Assembly: GCA_050246875.1 (NCBI GenBank)
Contig: JBFWVF010000002.1
Coordinates: 248,001-312,000 of the forward strand
Direction of reading: 5' to 3'
DNA length: 64,000 nucleotides
DNA from: SHWB01 sp050246875
Lineage (GTDB): Bacteria; Pseudomonadota; Alphaproteobacteria; UBA6615
Of this stretch, positions 17,289-25,493 are shown piece after piece. The notes under the pieces are model-generated. The model saw nothing but the letters and a program-made list of their open reading frames with translations. It was not told the origin of the DNA and searched no databases. A program made the translations under genes and the position numbers. Numbering within the stretch: position 1 is the stretch's first letter; every line of letters starts with the position of its first letter.

Positions 17289-18215
17289 GTGTCCATCGAC
17301 GCCGTCCGCCGCGCGGCCGCTGCCCGGCTGCCGCTGCTCGCGGCCGGCGCGGCGGCGCTGGCCTGCATCCTCGGCGGCTCGGGGGTCGTCGCCATGCGCG
17401 TGCTCGTCGCCGAGACCGACCCGGTGACCGTCGCCTTCCTGCGCACCGGCCTTGCCACGCTGCTGCTCGGCGGCGTGGCGCTCGTCACCGTGCGCCAGCG
17501 CATCCCGCTGCGCGACGTCGCGGCGATGGCCGGCCTCGGGTTGTTCTCGTTCGGTATCTACCAGTGGCTCGTCGCCGGCGCGCTGCAGTACGGCACCGCC
17601 GCGCGCGTCGCCATCGGCTCCACCAGCATGCCGTTCATGGCCCTGCTCGTCGCCGCGCTGGCCGGCATCGAGAAGCCGTCGCCGCAGAAGGTCGGCGGCC
17701 TCGGCCTCGCCGCCTGCGGCGTGGCGCTGGCGATGTGGCAGGACGCGGCCGCCGGACCCGGGGCGTGGCGCGGCGACGCGCTGGTGCTGTTCGCCTCGCT
17801 GCTTGGCGGTGCCGCCGCCGTCTTCGCGGTGCCCTATGTGCGCCGCTATCCGCCGCTGGTCGTCGTCGCGGTCGGCACGCTGCCGGCGGTGCTGATGCTG
17901 TGGGGCGGCACCCTCGCGACCGGCGCCCCGGCCTTCGCCCCGGCCCTGTCGACGACCGGCTGGCTGCTGGTGCTGTGGCTCGGCCTCGGCAGCGCGACGG
18001 GGGCCTACTTCCTGTTCCATTGGGCGCTGCGCCACACCACGCCGACGCTGGTGTCGATCTCGATCACGCTCAACCCGGTCACCGCGCTGCTTCTCGCCGC
18101 CTGCCTGCTCGGCGAGCCGGCGACGGCGGGGCTGGTCGCCGGCCTTGCCATCGTTGTCACCGGCATCGTCGTCGCCAATCTGCGGCGGCGCCCGCGCCCG
18201 CTGGCGGCAACATGA
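17289..18215 (+). CDS. EamA/DMT-family exporter, copy 5
   Basis: 308-residue ten-helix EamA transporter starting at the GTG at 17289 (VSIDAVRRAAAARLPLL). Motifs: CILGGSGVVAMRVLV, YGTAARVAIGSTS and TPTLVSISITLNPVTA. Groups with copies 1 and 4. A TATCCT hexamer at 17250-17255 lies 33 bases upstream and may be its own -10 element. The stop overlaps the MFS gene start as ATGA, so the two are co-translated. Confidence 0.88.
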   Translation: MSIDAVRRAAAARLPLLAAGAAALACILGGSGVVAMRVLVAETDPVTVAFLRTGLATLLLGGVALVTVRQRIPLRDVAAMAGLGLFSFGIYQWLVAGALQYGTAARVAIGSTSMPFMALLVAALAGIEKPSPQKVGGLGLAACGVALAMWQDAAAGPGAWRGDALVLFASLLGGAAAVFAVPYVRRYPPLVVVAVGTLPAVLMLWGGTLATGAPAFAPALSTTGWLLVLWLGLGSATGAYFLFHWALRHTTPTLVSISITLNPVTALLLAACLLGEPATAGLVAGLAIVVTGIVVANLRRRPRPLAAT

Positions 18216-19486
18216 GCGCGCCGCGCCGCGCCATCGCCGGCTGGTGCCTCTACGACTGGGCCAACTCGCCCTTTCCGACGGTGGTGTTGACCTTCATCGT
18301 GCCGGCCTACTTCGCCAAGGCGGTGATGGAGAGCGAGGCGGCGGCGACGGCGGCCTGGGGCTTCATGAGCGGCGCGTCGGCGCTGGCGCTGGCCCTGCTC
18401 GCGCCGGTGATGGGCGCCATCGCCGACCAGGGGCGCGGCCGCAAGCCGTTCCTCGCCGTCGCGACGCTGGCGATGGCGGCGGCGTCGGCGGCGCTCTGGT
18501 TCGCCGGCCCGCGCGCCGGCGACGCGGTCCTGCTGCTGTGGCTCGTCGCCATCGCCACGGTCGCCTTCGAACTCGGCATGGTGTTCTACAACGCGCTGCT
18601 GCCCGGCCTCGTGCCGGCGGCCCGCCTCGGGCGCGTTTCCGGCCTCGGCTGGGGCCTCGGCTACTTCGGCGGACTGGCCGGCCTCGTCCTCATCCTGTTC
18701 GGCTTCGTGCAGGCGGCCGAGCCGCCCCTCGGCCTCGACAGGACGACGGCCGAGCATGTCCGCATCGCCGGGCCGATCGTCGCCGCCTGGGCGCTGGTGT
18801 TCGCCCTGCCGCTGTTCGCCTGGACGCCCGAGCCGCGCCTCGGCCCCGGCCTGCCGGCCATCGCCGCGGTCCGCACCGGCCTCGCGACGCTGGGGCGCGG
18901 CCTCGTCGCGCTGTGGCGCGACCCGGCGCGACGGCCGATGGCCCGCTTCCTCGTCGCGCGCATGCTCTACATCGACGGCGTGAACACGCTATTCGCCTTC
19001 GGCGGCATCTACGCGGCGACGGTCTACGCCATGAGCGTCGAGGAGGTCGCCCTTTTCGGCATCGCCCTCAACGTCACCGCCGGCATCGGCGCCATCGCCT
19101 TCGGCTGGCTCGACGACCGCGTCGGCAGCCGCACCACCATTCTCGCCGGCATCTGCGGCATCGTCGCGTGCGGCGTGCCGATCCTGGTGCTGGGCGACGT
19201 GCTCTGGTTCTGGGTGTTCGGCGCCGCGCTGGGCATCTTCTTCGGGCCCGTGCAGGCGGCGAGCCGGTCGCTGATGGCGCGCCTGACGCCGCCCGGCGAA
19301 GAAGGCGAGTCCTTCGGCCTGTTCGGCCTCAGCGGGCGTGCGCTGGCCTTCCTCGGGCCATGGCTGGTCGGCGTGGTGACGATCGCCACGGGCAGCCCGC
19401 GCTGGGGCCTCGCCACCGTCGTCCCGTTCCTCGTCGCTGGCGGCCTGCTGCTTCTGATCGTGCGCGAGCCGAACGACGACGATTGA
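18212..19486 (+). CDS. UMF1/Atg22-type MFS transporter
   Basis: 424-residue twelve-helix major-facilitator protein of the UMF1 branch (related to yeast vacuolar Atg22, a leucine and amino-acid effluxer). The family opening GWCLYDWANSPFPTVVLTFI is clear, followed by ADQGRGRKPF between helices 2 and 3 and VRTGLATLGRGLVALWRDP in the central loop. It overlaps the fifth EamA gene by four bases, which suggests a shared export theme. It is convergent with purH, with nine bases between the stops and no obvious terminator. Confidence 0.9.
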   Translation: MSAPRRAIAGWCLYDWANSPFPTVVLTFIVPAYFAKAVMESEAAATAAWGFMSGASALALALLAPVMGAIADQGRGRKPFLAVATLAMAAASAALWFAGPRAGDAVLLLWLVAIATVAFELGMVFYNALLPGLVPAARLGRVSGLGWGLGYFGGLAGLVLILFGFVQAAEPPLGLDRTTAEHVRIAGPIVAAWALVFALPLFAWTPEPRLGPGLPAIAAVRTGLATLGRGLVALWRDPARRPMARFLVARMLYIDGVNTLFAFGGIYAATVYAMSVEEVALFGIALNVTAGIGAIAFGWLDDRVGSRTTILAGICGIVACGVPILVLGDVLWFWVFGAALGIFFGPVQAASRSLMARLTPPGEEGESFGLFGLSGRALAFLGPWLVGVVTIATGSPRWGLATVVPFLVAGGLLLLIVREPNDDD

Positions 19487-19495
19487 CCGCCGCCC

Positions 19496-21109
19496 TCAGT
19501 GGCGGAAGTGGCGCATGCCGGTGAAGACCATGGCGATGCCGGCCTTGTCGGCGGCCGCGATCACCTCGTCGTCGCGCACCGAGCCGCCGGGCTGGATCAC
19601 CGCCGTGGCGCCGGCCTCGACCGCTGCCACGAGGCCGTCGGCGAAGGGGAAGAAGGCGTCGGAGGCGACGACCGAGCCTTGCGTGCGCGGCGTCGCCTCG
19701 CCGGCCGCCTTCGCCGCGTCGAGCGCCTTGATGGCGGCGATGCGGGCGCTGTCGACGCGGCTCATCTGGCCGGCGCCGATGCCGACGGTGGCGCGGTCCT
19801 TCACATAGACGATGGCGTTCGACTTGACATGCTTGGCGACGGCGAAGGCGAACAGCAGGTCGGCGCGCTCGGCCGCGCTCGGCGCGCGTTTCGTGACCAC
19901 CTTGAGGTCGCCGTCGCCGACATGGCCGCTGTCGCGATCCTGCACCAGCAGGCCGCCGGCGAGCGTGCGCACCGTCACGCCAGGCGCGCGCGGGTCGGGC
20001 AGCGCGCCGGTGAGCAGCAGGCGCAGGTTCTTCTTCGCCGTGAACACCGCCTTCGCCGCGTCGTCGGCGTCGGGGGCGATCACCACCTCGGTGAAGATCG
20101 CCGCGATGGCCTCGGCGGCGGCACGGTCGAGCGGCCGGTTGGCGGCGACGATGCCGCCGAAGGCGCTGACCGGGTCGCAGGCCAGCGCTGCGCGGTAGGC
20201 GGCGAGGAGATCGCCGCCCGCGGCGACGCCGCACGGGTTGGCGTGCTTGATGATGGCGATGGCCGGCGCGGCGAATTCGGCGACCAGCTCGATCGCCGCA
20301 TCGGCATCGCCGAGATTGTTGAACGACAGCTCCTTGCCCTGCACCTGGCGCGCTGTCGCCACGCCCGGCCGCGCCGGGCCGCCGAGATAGAGCGCGGCGC
20401 GTTGGTGCGGGTTCTCGCCGTAGCGCAGCGTCTGCGCCAGCCGTCCGCCGATGGCGAAGGCCGGCGGGAAGGCCTCGCCCAGCGCGCCGGCGAACCATTG
20501 CGCGATGGCGCCGTCGTAGACGGCCGTGCGGGCATAGGCGCGGGCGGCGAGGTGCTGGCGCAGCGCGAGGTCGATGGCGCCGTCCGTGGACAGCGCGGCG
20601 ATGACCGCGCCGTAGTCCGCCGGGTCGACGACGACGGCGACGTGGGCGTGGTTCTTCGCCGCGGCGCGGATCAGCGCCGGCCCGCCGATGTCGATGTTCT
20701 CGACGCAGTCCTCGAAGCCGGCGCCCGCCTCGACGGTCGCCTCGAACGGGTAGAGGTTGACGACGACGAGGTCGATGGCGCCGATGCCGTGCCGGGCCAT
20801 CGCCTCGCGGTCCTCGGCCACTTCGCGGCGGGCCAGGATGCCGCCGTGAACCTTGGGGTGCAGCGTCTTGACGCGGCCGTCCATCATCTCGGGGAAGCCG
20901 GTCCAGTCGGACACCTCGACGACCGTGCAGCCGGCGGCGGCCAGCGCCTTCGCCGTGCCGCCGGTCGACAGGATCTCGACGCCGCGCGCGGCGAGCGCCT
21001 TGCCGAGGTCGGCGAGCCCGTTCTTGTCGGACACGGAAATCAGCGCGCGCCGCACGGGCACGCGCCCGCTTCCGGCGGCGGCATCGCGGACGGCATCGGT
21101 ACGGGTCAT
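19496..21109 (-). CDS. purH: Bifunctional AICAR transformylase / IMP cyclohydrolase
   Basis: 537-residue bifunctional enzyme for the last two steps of IMP synthesis. The N-terminal IMP cyclohydrolase (MGS-like) domain has RRALISVSDKNGLADLGKAL and STGGTAKAL, with KTLHPKVHGGIL. The C-terminal transformylase domain has LRYGENPHQRAALY, AIIKHANPCGVA and the SDAFFPFADG end motif. Length is normal. It lies 30 bases downstream of the polysaccharide dehydratase gene on the same strand, an unusual neighbour for a purine gene; a separate promoter may sit inside that gene. Confidence 0.97.
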   Translation of the reverse strand: MTRTDAVRDAAAGSGRVPVRRALISVSDKNGLADLGKALAARGVEILSTGGTAKALAAAGCTVVEVSDWTGFPEMMDGRVKTLHPKVHGGILARREVAEDREAMARHGIGAIDLVVVNLYPFEATVEAGAGFEDCVENIDIGGPALIRAAAKNHAHVAVVVDPADYGAVIAALSTDGAIDLALRQHLAARAYARTAVYDGAIAQWFAGALGEAFPPAFAIGGRLAQTLRYGENPHQRAALYLGGPARPGVATARQVQGKELSFNNLGDADAAIELVAEFAAPAIAIIKHANPCGVAAGGDLLAAYRAALACDPVSAFGGIVAANRPLDRAAAEAIAAIFTEVVIAPDADDAAKAVFTAKKNLRLLLTGALPDPRAPGVTVRTLAGGLLVQDRDSGHVGDGDLKVVTKRAPSAAERADLLFAFAVAKHVKSNAIVYVKDRATVGIGAGQMSRVDSARIAAIKALDAAKAAGEATPRTQGSVVASDAFFPFADGLVAAVEAGATAVIQPGGSVRDDEVIAAADKAGIAMVFTGMRHFRH

Positions 21110-21139
21110 GGCGCGGGACGATCCTCGGTCGACGGGTGA

Positions 21140-23062
21140 TCAGCGGGCGGCGGCGCGCTCCGGCGCGACGGCGATGCCGTTCCGGTACTCGGGCACGAGC
21201 TGGCCGAGCAGAGCGCGCCAGCGGGTTTCGTCGCCGTCGCGCGCGGCGGCGGCGAGGTCGTCGAGCGCGCGGGCGAGCTGGCCCGGATCGGCCGTCCGCG
21301 GCGCGGCGAGGCGCAGCGCCGCGTTGGCGGTCGGCCGCGTCGGCTCGGCATCGTGGAAGAGCTGCTCGTGCAGCTTCTCGCCGGGGCGCAGGCCGATGAA
21401 GTCGATGGCCACGTCCTCGTGCGGCCGCTGCCCGGCCAGGCGGATCATCTGCTCGGCGAGGTCGACGATCCGCACCGGCTCGCCCATGTCGAGCACGAAG
21501 ATGGTGCCGGCCTCGGCGTCGCCGGCGGTGCCGAGCACGGAGGCCTGCAGCACGAGCTCGACCGCCTCGCGCGTGGTCATGAAGTAGCGCGTCATCTCGG
21601 GGTGGGTGACGGTGACGGGGCCGCCTGCGGCGATCTGCTGCTGGAACAGCGGAACCACCGAGCCGGTCGAACCGAGGACATTGCCGAAGCGCACGGTGAT
21701 GAAATGCGTGCCTTCGCTGCCGGGCACCGTGACGCGCGCGAGGTCGAGCGCCTGGCAGTAGCTCTCGGCGATGCGCTTGGTGGCGCCCATCACGCTGGAC
21801 GGATTGACCGCCTTGTCGGTGGAGATCAGCACCATCGCGCGGGCGCCGTGGCGGCGGGCGAGGTCGGCGACGACGCGCGTGCCCTGCACGTTGGTCAGGA
21901 TGCCTTCGGTGGGATGGGCCTCGCACATCGGCACGTGCTTCAGCGCCGCGGCGTGGAACACGAGTTCGGGCCGGGTATCGGCGAAGATGCCGTCGAGGCG
22001 GTCGCGGTCGCGCACGTCGGCCAGCACGGTCCGGCGCGAGACGTCGGGCAACAGGCGCGCGAGTTCAAGGTCGATGGTGTAGAGCGCGAGCTCCGAGCTG
22101 TCGACGAGCACGATCTCGGCCGGCGCGCGCGCGGCGATCTGCCGTACCAGTTCCGAGCCGATGGTGCCGCCGGCTCCGGTCACCAGCACGCGCCGCCCGG
22201 CGACCAGCCGATGCATGGCCGTGCGGTCGAGTTCCGCCTGCGGCCGGCCGAGGAGATCCTCGACGTCGACCGGGCGCACGTCGATCGACGGCGCATCGCC
22301 GCGCTGCAGCTCGGTGAGTTGAGGCATGCGCGACAACACCATGCCGCGTCGCTCGGCGACGTCGAGCAACTGGCGCAACGCCGGGGCGCCGAGATGCGCC
22401 CGGGTGACGACGAGGCGACGGGGCTTCGCCCCCGCGGCGGCGAGTCGGCCGACGACGGCGTCCGCGTCCGCCAGCCGGCCGAGTACCGGCACGCCGCGAA
22501 TCTGCCGGCCGACCCGGCTGCCCTTCTCGTCGAGCACGCCGACAGCGCGATACGGCGCGCCGGGCGCGCGGCCGAGGGCGCGGATGAAGGTTTCGGTCTC
22601 GTCGCCGGCGCCGACCAGCAGGACCGGCACCGCCGACCTGTCCGGGCGCTGCAGGGAGAGATCGAGCCGGCCGTCCTTGACCAGCCTGTAGATCAGCCGC
22701 GGCCCGCCGAGCAGGGCGAGCATCACGAACCACAGGATGACGGGCAGCGAGCGCGGCAGATACTCGGCGCGGGTCGCCACGAACATCAGCGGCACGAACA
22801 GCAGCACCACCAGCGTCACGGCCTTGACGATCTGCAGGCCGTCGTTGATCGAGGCGTAGCGCCACACGCCGCGATAGAGGCCCATCGGCCAAAAGACAGC
22901 CGCCGCGAGAACCGCGAACAGCGCCGCGCCGGCCGCGACGAACTCCGTCGGCAGCGTGAAGGTGGACTCGCCCATGCGCAGGAACAGCGCCAGCAGAAAG
23001 GCCGCTGCCGCCATCAGGATGTCGTGCGCGTAAGCGATCCAGGCGCGGTTGAGCCGCGGCAC
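21140..23062 (-). CDS. WbpM/CapD-type membrane-bound nucleotide-sugar 4,6-dehydratase
   Basis: 640-residue polysaccharide-biosynthesis protein: four to five N-terminal membrane helices, a CoA-binding-like Rossmann domain (VLLVGAGDE), then an SDR domain with GAGGTIG near residues 296-302. The active-site region is ISTDKAVNPSSVMGATK, i.e. methionine in place of the usual tyrosine, as in the WbpM/PglF branch. It converts UDP-GlcNAc to the 4-keto-6-deoxy sugar feeding rare sugars such as QuiNAc or bacillosamine. The GTG at 23062 is chosen for its strong AGGGGTGA site; an in-frame ATG 16 codons upstream lacks one. Confidence 0.92.
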   Translation of the reverse strand: MPRLNRAWIAYAHDILMAAAAFLLALFLRMGESTFTLPTEFVAAGAALFAVLAAAVFWPMGLYRGVWRYASINDGLQIVKAVTLVVLLFVPLMFVATRAEYLPRSLPVILWFVMLALLGGPRLIYRLVKDGRLDLSLQRPDRSAVPVLLVGAGDETETFIRALGRAPGAPYRAVGVLDEKGSRVGRQIRGVPVLGRLADADAVVGRLAAAGAKPRRLVVTRAHLGAPALRQLLDVAERRGMVLSRMPQLTELQRGDAPSIDVRPVDVEDLLGRPQAELDRTAMHRLVAGRRVLVTGAGGTIGSELVRQIAARAPAEIVLVDSSELALYTIDLELARLLPDVSRRTVLADVRDRDRLDGIFADTRPELVFHAAALKHVPMCEAHPTEGILTNVQGTRVVADLARRHGARAMVLISTDKAVNPSSVMGATKRIAESYCQALDLARVTVPGSEGTHFITVRFGNVLGSTGSVVPLFQQQIAAGGPVTVTHPEMTRYFMTTREAVELVLQASVLGTAGDAEAGTIFVLDMGEPVRIVDLAEQMIRLAGQRPHEDVAIDFIGLRPGEKLHEQLFHDAEPTRPTANAALRLAAPRTADPGQLARALDDLAAAARDGDETRWRALLGQLVPEYRNGIAVAPERAAAR

Positions 23063-23130
23063 GGGTCGTTCACCCCTCGGGGATCTGAAGCGGGTTTTCC
23101 TATAGCACACGCATCTGCGGCGGCGAGGGG

Positions 23131-23150
23131 AAAACCGGCCGCCGGGCCGG
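23131..23150 (-). terminator. Intrinsic terminator after the WecA-like gene
   Basis: On the minus strand CCGGCC pairs with GGCCGG around the loop CGGC and is followed directly by TTTT. It starts two bases after the stop codon of the WecA-like gene and lies in the 90-base spacer before the dehydratase gene, separating the two transcripts. Confidence 0.65.
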
Positions 23151-23152
23151 CG

Positions 23153-24169
23153 TCAGCCGGCGGATCGCGGCGCGCGCGCCAGCCACGACAGCAGTGCGGC
23201 GACGACGACGATGGCGGCGGCGGCGCAGGCGCCGGCCACGGCGGTCGGTCCGGGGCCGGACAGGGTGGATGCCGTGGCCAGTGCCACCAGCGCCAGGTTG
23301 GCGAGGGCGACGCCGCCGCAGACCGTGGCGTGCGACCGGCCGTGCCGCACCGCGCGCTGGTAGAAATGCGTGCGATGCGCCTGCCAGACGCGCTCGCCGG
23401 CAAGGACGCGGCGGAACAGCGTCAGCGTCGCGTCGGCGAGGTGGTAGAGCGGCAGGATCAGCGCCGCCCCCCAGTATCCGCGCGCGGCGAGGGCGAGGAG
23501 CAGGAAGCCGGCGAGGAAGCCCAGCGGCACCGAGCCGACATCGCCGAGGAAGAGGCGCGCCGGGTGCCAGTTGTGGGCAAGGAAGCCGATCGCGGCGGCG
23601 GCCAGCGCCAGCGCCTGCAGCTCCATGCCGCCGGCCCCGGTACCGCTCGCGGCGAGGACCGCGAAGACGCCAGCGCCCAGGGCGGCCGTGGCGACGCCGG
23701 TAATGCCGTCGATACCGTCCATGAAGTTGTAGAGATTGACGAACCAGACCCAGGCCAGAACCGTCACCGTGGCGTCGAGCCAGACCGGGAACAGCCCGTG
23801 GAAGACCGGGCCGGGCAGCGCCGCGACGCCGACGGCGGCCGCGGCGACATGGACCAGCAGGCGCGGCAGGGCGCCGAGGCCGGCAATGTCGTCGCGCCAG
23901 GACACCAGGGCGAGGCCGAGGGCCGCCGCCGGGATGAGGACGGCGCGCCAGTCCGCCGCGTCATGCCACAGCGACAGCGCAAGCCAGGCGGGAAGCAGGA
24001 CGACGAGGACGCCGATGCCGCCGCCGCGCGGCGTCGGCAGGCTGTGCGAACTGCGATCGTTCGGCGCGTCGAGCACGGCGCGCGCCACCAGAAAGCGGTG
24101 CGCGAGCGCCACCGCGAGCGCGGCGGCGGCGGCGACGAGACCGATGACGACCACCGGCAGGGCGCTCAT
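23153..24169 (-). CDS. WecA/MraY-family glycan-initiating phosphotransferase
   Basis: 338-residue polytopic enzyme (about ten helices) that transfers a sugar phosphate to undecaprenyl phosphate, starting a lipid-linked glycan. Family landmarks: APNDRSSHSLPTPRGGGIG after the first helix, the metal-binding NFMDGIDG, the FLGDVGSVPLGF loop and the histidine loop AHRTHFYQRA. The RSSHSLPTPRGGG form is typical of O-antigen/WbpL-like members rather than MraY. The ATG at 24169 overlaps the preceding stop (ATGA), linking it with the O-antigen ligase gene. Confidence 0.92.
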   Translation of the reverse strand: MSALPVVVIGLVAAAAALAVALAHRFLVARAVLDAPNDRSSHSLPTPRGGGIGVLVVLLPAWLALSLWHDAADWRAVLIPAAALGLALVSWRDDIAGLGALPRLLVHVAAAAVGVAALPGPVFHGLFPVWLDATVTVLAWVWFVNLYNFMDGIDGITGVATAALGAGVFAVLAASGTGAGGMELQALALAAAAIGFLAHNWHPARLFLGDVGSVPLGFLAGFLLLALAARGYWGAALILPLYHLADATLTLFRRVLAGERVWQAHRTHFYQRAVRHGRSHATVCGGVALANLALVALATASTLSGPGPTAVAGACAAAAIVVVAALLSWLARAPRSAG

Positions 24170-25422
24170 GGCGTGGCCCCGACGGGCCGCCTGCCGCCGC
24201 AGACCGCGACCAGCGCGACGGTGGCGAGCCAGAGGTTGCACAGCCACCAGTCCTGCCAGACGCCATAGCTCGACTCGGCGATGACAATGGCCGTCGCGGC
24301 CATCGCCAGTGCCGCCGCACGCGCCGGCCGCGCGGGGAGCGCCGCCGGCACAGCGAACAGGACACGCGTGATGAAGGCGATGCCGAGGACGATCCCGGGC
24401 ACGCCGAGCTCGAGCCAGAGTTCGGTCGTCAGGCTGTGCGGGTGCAGCGGCAGCGCTTCGGAGTAGCTGTTGGAAATGGTGCCGAAGATCGATACCAGCG
24501 TGCGGCCGCCCGGAATGCTGCGCGAGGCGTCGAGCCCCCATCCGGCCAGCGGCCGGTCGCGCAGCATGTCGGCGGCGAAACTCCAGATCTCGAGCCGGTG
24601 GCCGAACGACAGCAGCGGCGCCTGCAGGCCGTGGGCGACGACGATATCCTCGATCGGCGCCGCGATGACATCGAACCACGGCACCATCGCGGCGCGGACG
24701 ACGAGGATGCCGACCAGCAGCAGCACGGCCGCCCTGGCATGCCACCAGGCGAGCGCGAAGACGAGGGCGCCGGCGAGCCAGGCCGCGCCCGGTGTCGTCG
24801 GCTCGAGGGCGGCCATCGCCGCCACGCTTGCCAGTGCCGGCAGCCAGGCCCAGCGCGGACCCCGGCGTTGCCAGACGATGGCGACGCCGACCCAGCCGAC
24901 CAGCGCGGCGATGCTGGAAAGCCTGTTGAGGTGCGTATAGGTGGGGAAGGTCGTGAAGCCGTGGCCGGAGACGACCGCGCGCAGCATGCCCGCGCTCAGC
25001 ATGTCGGCGACAAGGATCACGAGGCCCGCGCAACCGCCGGCGAGGAACCACGTTCCCATTCGCGTCCGCGCCGCGTCGCCGATGCGGTCGACGGCGGCCA
25101 GCAGCGCGTACCCGCCGCCGAAGATGGCGGCGAGGCCGAGAGCGATATCCAGACTCTGGCGCGGATTGGCGGACCACAATGTGGAAACGCCGCCCCAGAG
25201 AATCAGCGCCGCAGCGATCGCGACGGCCGGGCGTGCGAGCGCCGCCGCAAGGTCCGGCAGGCCCGGACGTCGCACCGCCACCAGATGCAGGGCGACGAGA
25301 ATGGCGGCGACGCTCGCCGTGACGTTGATCATGCGCGGGCCGAGCACGCCGAGCGGCAACAGCAGGGCGAGCGCGGCGGCGAGGACCAGCGCCGGGTCGA
25401 TGCGCCTCAGAATCGCAAGCAT
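24166..25422 (-). CDS. O-antigen ligase / polymerase (Wzy_C family)
   Basis: 418-residue integral membrane protein with about twelve hydrophobic helices and the Wzy_C domain in the second half. The functional loop GHRLEIWSFAADMLRDRPLAGWGLDASRSIPGG and the histidine motif LPLHPHSLTTELWLELGVPG are visible. WaaL-type ligases attach O-antigen to lipid A core and Wzy-type enzymes polymerise it; the sequence does not decide which. Start at the ATG at 25422, shortly after a hairpin terminator of the upstream gene; the frame extending further upstream runs through the neighbouring gene. Confidence 0.85.
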   Translation of the reverse strand: MLAILRRIDPALVLAAALALLLPLGVLGPRMINVTASVAAILVALHLVAVRRPGLPDLAAALARPAVAIAAALILWGGVSTLWSANPRQSLDIALGLAAIFGGGYALLAAVDRIGDAARTRMGTWFLAGGCAGLVILVADMLSAGMLRAVVSGHGFTTFPTYTHLNRLSSIAALVGWVGVAIVWQRRGPRWAWLPALASVAAMAALEPTTPGAAWLAGALVFALAWWHARAAVLLLVGILVVRAAMVPWFDVIAAPIEDIVVAHGLQAPLLSFGHRLEIWSFAADMLRDRPLAGWGLDASRSIPGGRTLVSIFGTISNSYSEALPLHPHSLTTELWLELGVPGIVLGIAFITRVLFAVPAALPARPARAAALAMAATAIVIAESSYGVWQDWWLCNLWLATVALVAVCGGRRPVGATP

Positions 25423-25440
25423 GGGCTGGGCTTGTGCCGG

Positions 25441-25470
25441 AAATGCAAAGGCCCGGCAAGCGCCGGGCCT
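25441..25470 (-). terminator. Intrinsic terminator after a GT4 gene
   Basis: Minus-strand AGGCCCGGC, loop GCTT and GCCGGGCCT form a perfect nine-base-pair stem at 25449-25470, followed by the T-rich tail TTGCATTT. It lies between the GT4 gene and the O-antigen ligase start at 25422, so the latter needs read-through or a promoter in the remaining 27 bases. Confidence 0.75.
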
Positions 25471-25493
25471 CGGGCGGTCGTGGCGGGCGCGGA

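Noticed and set aside
21353..24268. A 971-codon plus-strand frame opposite the dehydratase and WecA-like genes
   Set aside because: It runs across three well-recognised minus-strand features and a terminator, and has repetitive Gly/Arg/Asp/His composition; a shadow of GC-rich coding sequence.
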